NCBI RefSeq assembly: GCF_902686445.1
Contig: NC_062215.1
Span: 28,604,750 to 28,668,749 of the forward strand
Direction of reading: 5' to 3'
DNA length: 64,000 bases
Source of the DNA: Sciurus carolinensis
Taxonomy: Eukaryota; Chordata; Mammalia; Rodentia; Sciuridae
The notes below the pieces were generated by a model that ran no database searches, was not told where the DNA came from, and was given only the letters and a program-made list of their open reading frames with translations. Positions 58,606 through 64,000 of the stretch are shown piece after piece. Position 1 is the first letter of the stretch. Every line of letters begins with the position of its first letter. The position numbers and the translations under genes were made by a program.

Positions 58606-58811
58606 GTTTATTTTTTGATTACTAGGGACTGAATCCAGGGAGATGTTTCCACTGAGTGACATGCCCAGCCTTTTTAAATTTTTCTTTTGAAACACAGTCT
58701 CACTGAGTTTCTTAGGATCTCACTAAATGCTGGAACTGGCCTCAAACTTGTGATCCTCCTGCCTCAGTCTCCCAGGTCACTGGAATTGGAAGTGTGCACC
58801 AGTGTGCCCAT
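58606..58811 (-). mobile_element. MEN (B1-ID dimer) SINE, antisense, with TSD
   Basis: The ID half (ctagggactgaatccaggga, ccactgagtgacatgcccag) and B1-like half (cctgcctcagtctcccaggt, ctggaattggaagtgtgcac). Target copies actgaaccgctttt (58592-58605) and cctgaaccactttt (58812-58825) agree at 12 of 14. Confidence 0.88.
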
Positions 58812-58825
58812 CCTGAACCACTTTT

Positions 58826-59055
58826 AGACTGAAAGGAAACTGTCAGTGATTACAATGGGATCCACAGTATCAACTGGGACTGTATGTGTAAATCTGGAGT
58901 TTTGGAACCCACTAATTACAGAGTTTTGCTTACAGATTCTGACCCGATTTCCTTCTCTGTTCCAGTCATTGTGAAGTTTCTTTATTAGATTAGGAGGGAA
59001 AGCTATAGTATCCACGTGGTCCCCTCTGATGATCTCTCCCTCATTCTAACCTACC
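58826..59055. other. Short unassigned stretch
   Basis: No repeat or gene was recognised. Confidence 0.4.
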
Positions 59056-59480
59056 TTTCAGGCATGTATCTATGCAGGTATGGAGAAAAGGGAAACCTAT
59101 ATGCTATTGGTGGAAGAGTCAACTAATACAACTGTTGCAAAAAACTGTATGGTGGTTTCTCAAAAAATAAAAATAAAAAACAAAACTGAAGATGAACCAA
59201 GTGTGCAATTCAAAATTCTACTTCTGGATATACAAAAGGGATTGGAATCAGTATGCCACACAGATATCTGCATGTCCATGTTCCTTGCAGCATTATTCAA
59301 AATAGCTAAGACATATAACGAATGCTAGTCAATACATGAATGGATAAAGAAAGTATGGCATATATGTACACAATGGAATACTATGCAGCCTTAAAAAGGA
59401 CACTGTGACGACATGGATGAACCTAAAGTATATTATGCTAAGTGAAATAAAGCAGACGTAAAAAGCAAATACTGTGTGAT
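59056..59480 (+). mobile_element. 5'-truncated L1 ORF2 tail and 3' UTR start
   Basis: 'gctattggtggaagagtcaa', 'aactgtatggtggtttctca', 'ccttgcagcattattcaaaa', 'acacaatggaatactatgca' and 'gctaagtgaaataaagcaga' are sense L1 in order. The 82-codon frame inside is an ORF2 slice (for example LLLDIQKGLESVCHTDICMS) and not a gene. Confidence 0.8.
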
Positions 59481-59530
59481 CTCCTGCCTCGGCCTCCCAA
59501 GTCACTGGAATTGGAGATGTGCACCAATTA
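59481..59530 (-). mobile_element. B1-like SINE fragment, antisense
   Basis: 'ctcctgcctcggcctcccaa' then 'cactggaattggagatgtgc' is the B1 half of a MEN on the minus strand. The rest is missing. It directly abuts L1 sequence, so a rearrangement or template switch may have joined them. Confidence 0.65.
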
Positions 59531-59970
59531 TATGTAGCATGTTAAAATGTGAAACTCACAGATAAAGAAAGGTGGTTCAAAGACTGGGGACAGAGAGGAC
59601 AGAAGAGCATGTTGACCACAAGGTGCAAAGTTTCAGTTAGGCAGAAGGAACTCACTTTGAGCTCTATTGCACAGTACAACAATAGTTACTACAGTTGTCT
59701 ATCTGGAAACTACCAAGAGGGTATGTGTCATATGTTCTTATCACAAAAGGGTCAGTGAAGTGAGAAAGAGGATACTTAGTTTAACCTCTTCATTCCACAT
59801 CCAACATGTCACCCTGCACCCAGGGGTGGATACAACTATTGCTTCTTAAAAAAGGATGAGTTTACTGACTGAATAAAAGAAACATCCATGACAACTGTTC
59901 TGGTGGTATGCCCCTCCTCATCTCTCTTGATCTCTCTTATTTTATATCCTCAAATTTCATTTTTACTTAT
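59531..59970. other. Short unassigned stretch
   Basis: No repeat or gene was recognised. Confidence 0.4.
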
Positions 59971-59974
59971 TGGT

Positions 59975-60080
59975 TGGTGCCCCCACTAAAATGTAAGCTC
60001 CTCAGGGACATTTTCTGTTCATTATCACATTCCTGGTGTGTAAATGATTACCCGACACTTGGAAAGGGCTCTTGCATTAA
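59975..60080 (+). mobile_element. L2 3' end fragment
   Basis: 'gcccccactaaaatgtaagct' then 'cctcagggacattttctgtt' matches the L2 3' UTR (ccccactagaatgtaagctccatgaggg). The terminal part is lost. Confidence 0.6.
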
Positions 60081-60179
60081 GGTTTTGGTTGAACTCTTCT
60101 CAAAGTTTTAAATCAACAACTATAAAATGACCAAAACTTTCTGGTTTCTAAATTTGCTTCAATTCCAAGATTAAAAGAA

Positions 60180-60245
60180 ATATTATTATAAATTATTATA
60201 TATATTAATATAATATATTATATAATTATATATTATATATTACTT
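60180..60245. repeat. TA-rich low-complexity tract
   Basis: Interrupted tta/ata repeats, AT-only over about 60 bases. No other structure. Confidence 0.7.
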
Positions 60246-62050
60246 AATTAAGTGATGCATTCTTTTTTTAAACATGAGTCAGGTGTCCAGTGGCCCCTCC
60301 TAAGTTTGGTCTCTCCTTTCACACTACATTTGAAACTGAGTCCCTGAAGGAATTTACCTTCTCTCAGTGTCAAATATATTCTGAAAACATGTATTTCTCA
60401 CCTTCAGAGAAGCCAGCTCTCTTTTAGACTCCCAAAAAGTGTGTCTTCAAAATTCATTTCTCTCATTGGAAAAATACAGTTATTCTTATCTACTCTTCAG
60501 GGTTGTGTAAGGGTTAAATAGCAGGAAAATATAATGTACCAGGTCCAAGGCTTGGCAGGAATTATTATTCAACACATATCTTTAAAAAATATTTCATATA
60601 TATCCTCTACTCCCAAACTCTCTCTTTTCAACCAAACAAAATAAGGCCATTACATATTAAAAGAAGAATTTCAGAATTTTCTGAGTAGATTAAGTATGGA
60701 AACAAAAATATTTTACTTCTTTTATGATGATTTTTCTGAAAATAAAGATCAGTGTTATCTTTCAAAATCTTTGAAATCCACAAACTAATTTCCATACTGA
60801 TTAATTGGTCATTATATCCTCACATTAAAATCATTTTTTCCTATAAATATGTTCAACCTACAAATACCCCTCCCTACACCATATTCATGCTTTTAGCACC
60901 TCAAGGGAAAGAACATTATATTATTTCGTCCTCGGCCATGACACTCAGCAAGTTTTAGTTTCCCACACTCATGTCGACTTGTAGACTTAACTGGGAGGGG
61001 GTTCAATTACACATTCAGAAGCAGATGATCAAAGGAAAATGAGTATTTAGGGGGAAAAAAAAAGGAAAACACCCACACTTTTAAAGTTTACTTCAGATTT
61101 TTGTCTAGATGAATTCACACTTGGGATCATTTAGCAAACTTCTCTGGAAAGATTCCCCTGTAGTCAACATAATGTGTAAGTTTCTTTGACACCATGAACA
61201 ATTATTCATGCAAGGAAGACAGGTCAAGCTGTTTTTTGGAAAGGGCAGTCAGCTCATTTTTCTTTCTTGCCTAGTCTAATGCTGCTTTGGGCTCAGGAAG
61301 GGAGGAACAGTCTTTTTCAAAAAATAGAACCCGCTACTTTCCCCTGGCAATTGACAAATCCCCAAGATTAAATAAGAAGAAGGAAGAATGCATGTAAAGA
61401 AATTTTTATCATCTTCCTTTTCACTCTCTTCAAATCTGCTGGGAAAAACTAGAAAACAGAAAAAAATAATTCTCTGGTTCTAATTATAACTGACTGATTT
61501 CTAGAAGGTGGTACTGAAGATTATAGGTGAATTTTACTTTCAAAATAATATACTTTTTAAAAATTCTGAATCTGCATTTATGACCAGAAATTAAATCTCT
61601 CTGCACCACTCCCAAGATCTCCCTAATGCTGTACCTAACCTGTTTTGCCCATTTATGCCCCATCTTCAGATTCAGATAAGAATTAAAAGAGAAGGAATTT
61701 ACAGTATGAAATCTGGATGTCTACCTTGGTCTGATTTCATTACATAAGGTGAATTTAGGAATCATATTAGAATTCCTGGATAGTCATTTGTTAAACTTAG
61801 ATAGTTGTTTTCAATACTTTGCTGCAAAGTCTTCACTGAACTCTTCAATTTTAAGCATCCTTTTGAAATTTTCTTTCCCTATGGTTAATAAAATGTAATC
61901 ACATAATACTTCAAGTTTTTCAAAAGTGCTAAGAATTATGATCTAACTTAATGGATGTTAGACATTTCTTTCCAGATCTATACAATAAATCGGTTTTAAA
62001 TCTCAGAGGGAGACAGAGGAAGAGGCAGAAAGAAAGAGAGATGCAATGGA
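60246..62050. other. Unassigned stretch with one MIR-like piece
   Basis: The part 60440-60570 ('ttcagggttgtgtaagggtta', 'aaggcttggcagg') is a probable sense MIR 3' end. The rest shows no recognised family or gene. Confidence 0.45.
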
Positions 62051-62059
62051 TTAAAAAAA

Positions 62060-62440
62060 AAAGTTGTACATTTACATAATGGAATATTATTTGGCCATAA
62101 AAATGAATGACATCCTGTCATTTGCAACAGCATGAATGGAACTGGAGATCATGTTAAGTAAGATAATTCAGGTACAGGAGGACAAATGCCACATGATCTC
62201 TCTTGTGGAATATAATAAATTGGACCTCACAGAAGCTGGGAATAGAGGGGTGCTTACCAGAGACTGCGAAAATGGGATGGGAGGGGAAGGGAAGGGTTTC
62301 TCAGTGGATACTTTGTGGTTGGTAATTGGATAGGAGTAAGAAGTTAGGGTGTGCCTTTGAAGGTGACTATAGATAGGGATTAAATACTGTCAATCATGAA
62401 AAGCTAGAGGAAAGGATCTTGAATATTTTCACCATAAAAT
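62060..62440 (+). mobile_element. 5'-truncated L1 3' end
   Basis: 'tacataatggaatattatttg', 'atttgcaacagcatgaatgg', 'ctggagatcatgttaagtaa' and a G-rich 3' UTR (gggatgggaggggaaggga) are sense L1. It differs in detail from the other L1 3' ends here, so it is an older subfamily. Confidence 0.7.
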
Positions 62441-62594
62441 GTGATAAGTGTTTGAGCAGATACCTATGTTTAACCTGATATAACACCTATGTACCTGCCT
62501 TGAACTATCATAGAACCCACTCGTATGTGTAATTTCTGTTCTTACACATCTCTTAAAAATAAACTTAGCGAACAATAACAGATAAAACTGCAAC

Positions 62595-62655
62595 AGCATG
62601 CATCCTGGTTCAATTCCCAGGACCAACAAAATAAAAAAAAATAAATTAAAAAACC
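62595..62655 (+). mobile_element. ID SINE 3' fragment
   Basis: 'gcatgcatcctggttcaattcccaggacca' in part shows the B box (ggttcaattcc) and end of ID, followed by an A-rich tail. The 5' half is absent. Confidence 0.65.
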
Positions 62656-62749
62656 CTGTCTTTACTCCTCAAATCCATCCCTAGTTCTGTTCTGTTCTTC
62701 TGGATATCCCTTTATCAAATTCATACACAATTAGGGTTTAGGTCAGGGA

Positions 62750-63222
62750 ATTATATAGTCTACCTCTTTATCTACCCTTTTGATGGACTCACCTCAGTCT
62801 AAGACAGGACAATTGGTGGACCGTATATGACAACAGAATGCTCACCAGCAACCTCTGCACTAACCAGTCGGGAAAGCCAGACTATCACCCGTCACTTAAG
62901 AAGCAACAGGACTTGGCTGGTTTTCCTAAATGCTTCCTCTTGTTTCCAGTTTGGGACTAACCAGAGAGCCAAATACACTCTACAAACAAATCATACAGAA
63001 TGTCCACCCCTAGTTGGCTGCTGCCAGGTTCCACATGCCAAAGACTTCTAAGCGGAACATGCTGAAGCCTTCCTTTGATTTTGTTTTCACTATAAAGCTT
63101 TCTCACTTTGTTCTCTGACTATCTGCCAAACACAAGTCATGATAGCTGATTCTTTGGCTGTAACCAACTCTGAATAGATAACCTCTGTTTATTTTTCATA
63201 TGGGTGGTCTTTATTTATGCCC
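62750..63222 (+). mobile_element. LTR-like segment (possible ERV solo LTR)
   Basis: Contains promoter-like cactataaagctttctcac (63089-63108), 'ctctgactatctgccaaac' and 'ccaactctgaatagataacc', then 'tgggtggtctttatttatgc', an arrangement typical of the 3' half of an endogenous retroviral LTR. I could not name the family or define TG...CA ends. A 74-codon frame inside is not recognisable. Confidence 0.4.
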
Positions 63223-63249
63223 ACACCCTCTTCATTTGGACTTTGTCAT

Positions 63250-63440
63250 TTCTCTTTTGGTATCGGGGATCAAACCCAGGTTCTCGTGTATAATAGACGG
63301 GTCCTGTACTGTATCCCCAGCCATCTTTATTTCTATTTGAGATAGGGTCTCTCTAAATTGCCTGGGTTATCCTGGAACTTGGGATCCTCCTGCCTCAGCC
63401 TCTGGAGCAGCTGGGATTATAGACATGTGCCTTGACACCC
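63250..63440 (-). mobile_element. MEN (B1-ID dimer) SINE, antisense, with perfect TSD
   Basis: The ID half (ggggatcaaacccaggttct, ctgtatccccagcc) and B1-like half (cctgcctcagcctctggag, gggattatagacatgtgcc). Eleven-base target copies gactttgtcat at 63239-63249 and 63441-63451 are identical, which suggests a comparatively recent insertion. Confidence 0.9.
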
Positions 63441-63451
63441 GACTTTGTCAT

Positions 63452-64000
63452 ATTATAACTTTATTGTTTCCATAACCTTCAATTATTTTCTTCTCCCATT
63501 TTGGCTCTCATAGCATTCTGCACTCACGCACCCAAAAGAAACTTCCCCCTTCGTTACCATTTCTCTATTTCAAGTACTTAATCTGATTATGTTGGTTTCT
63601 TCTCAAATGTTTGGGAAGACCCCTCATTTCTGAAAGGTCAATCGAAAATGTTTCTTATAACTACACAACTCCATGATTTAGTGTCAGCTCTGCCAACTTT
63701 TTTTTTTTTTTTTTTTTACCAGTTCCCCTTATGACTTGAAGTTCAGTAACACTGAACTTCTAATGTTCCCTGTTTATACCAAGACCCACCAGTGTCTCCT
63801 TTTACTTTACCTTGCGATCTTTTGCTTCGAATGGTTTTTCTTGATTTTCCATTAAACTTACCAAACTCATTCTTTAACTCTCAGGCTAATTGTTATTGCC
63901 TTTGATGAGTTTTCTGACTTTCTCCAAGGAAATGTGAATCCCATATACAGTTTAGATATCTTCATTAAAACAAATAGTGTCTAATCCTGGAGGGCCTGAT
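63452..64000. other. Unassigned stretch with poly(T) and a hairpin
   Basis: A T run of about 21 lies at 63698-63718 without a recognisable retroposon behind it. A perfect 9-bp stem with a 5-base loop lies at 63738-63760 (gaagttcag/ctgaacttc). No gene seen. Confidence 0.45.

Noticed and set aside
62827..63051. 74-codon + frame considered as a small exon
   Set aside because: It lies in an LTR-like segment and has no domain or convincing splice sites.

Overview
This window reads as intergenic or deep intronic DNA from a rodent of the squirrel family (Sciuridae). The evidence is the SINE population. There are nine clear copies (plus one fragment) of a dimeric SINE with a B1-like (7SL-derived) left half joined to an ID-like (tRNA-Ala-derived) right half, the layout described as MEN in squirrels, together with free-standing ID elements. 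Many L1 3' ends share one subfamily style, and older mammalian repeats (L2, MIR, MER5A, MLT2/MLT1-like LTRs) lie beneath them. The DNA is AT-rich throughout and I see no CpG-island-like stretch.

I found no protein-coding gene, no functional RNA gene, no CRISPR array and no operon. The longest open frames (about 100-150 codons) match no family I recognise, lack exon context, or fall inside transposons. The only peptide similarity I can support is to L1 ORF2, seen in broken remnants at 30.2-30.7 kb (- strand) and 12.9-13.3 kb (+ strand).

Layout. 0-6 kb: an ID element, a long L2 fossil carrying two later insertions, and an old antisense L1. 6-10 kb: a MEN, microsatellites, a diverged duplicated segment and an L1 tail. 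10.5-14.2 kb: two L1 insertions with target-site duplications, the first a textbook twin-primed inversion. 15-20 kb: antisense L2, antisense L1 and a cluster of inverted L1 pieces. 20-29 kb: mostly non-repetitive sequence with MIRs and a Tigger-like DNA transposon. 29.2-32.2 kb: a large antisense L1 with an internal deletion and a nested MEN. 32-41 kb: sparse repeats, an L1 3' end, ID and MEN copies, and a recent tandem duplication carrying CA repeats. 41.2 kb: a MER5A with a CAG expansion. 42-50 kb: MIRs, a MaLR-like LTR and a MEN. 50.7-51.8 kb: two L1 3' ends back to back. 53-64 kb: MEN copies, MIR, an MLT2-like LTR, a nested L1 cluster, further L1 tails and an LTR-like segment.

Nothing here amounts to a new biological system. 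The interest lies in retrotransposition mechanics (twin priming, nested insertions, an unidentified polyadenylated retrocopy) and in microsatellites arising inside transposons. Family names are assigned from remembered consensus features and not from a database search. Element edges are good to about 10-30 bases unless a target-site duplication is given.
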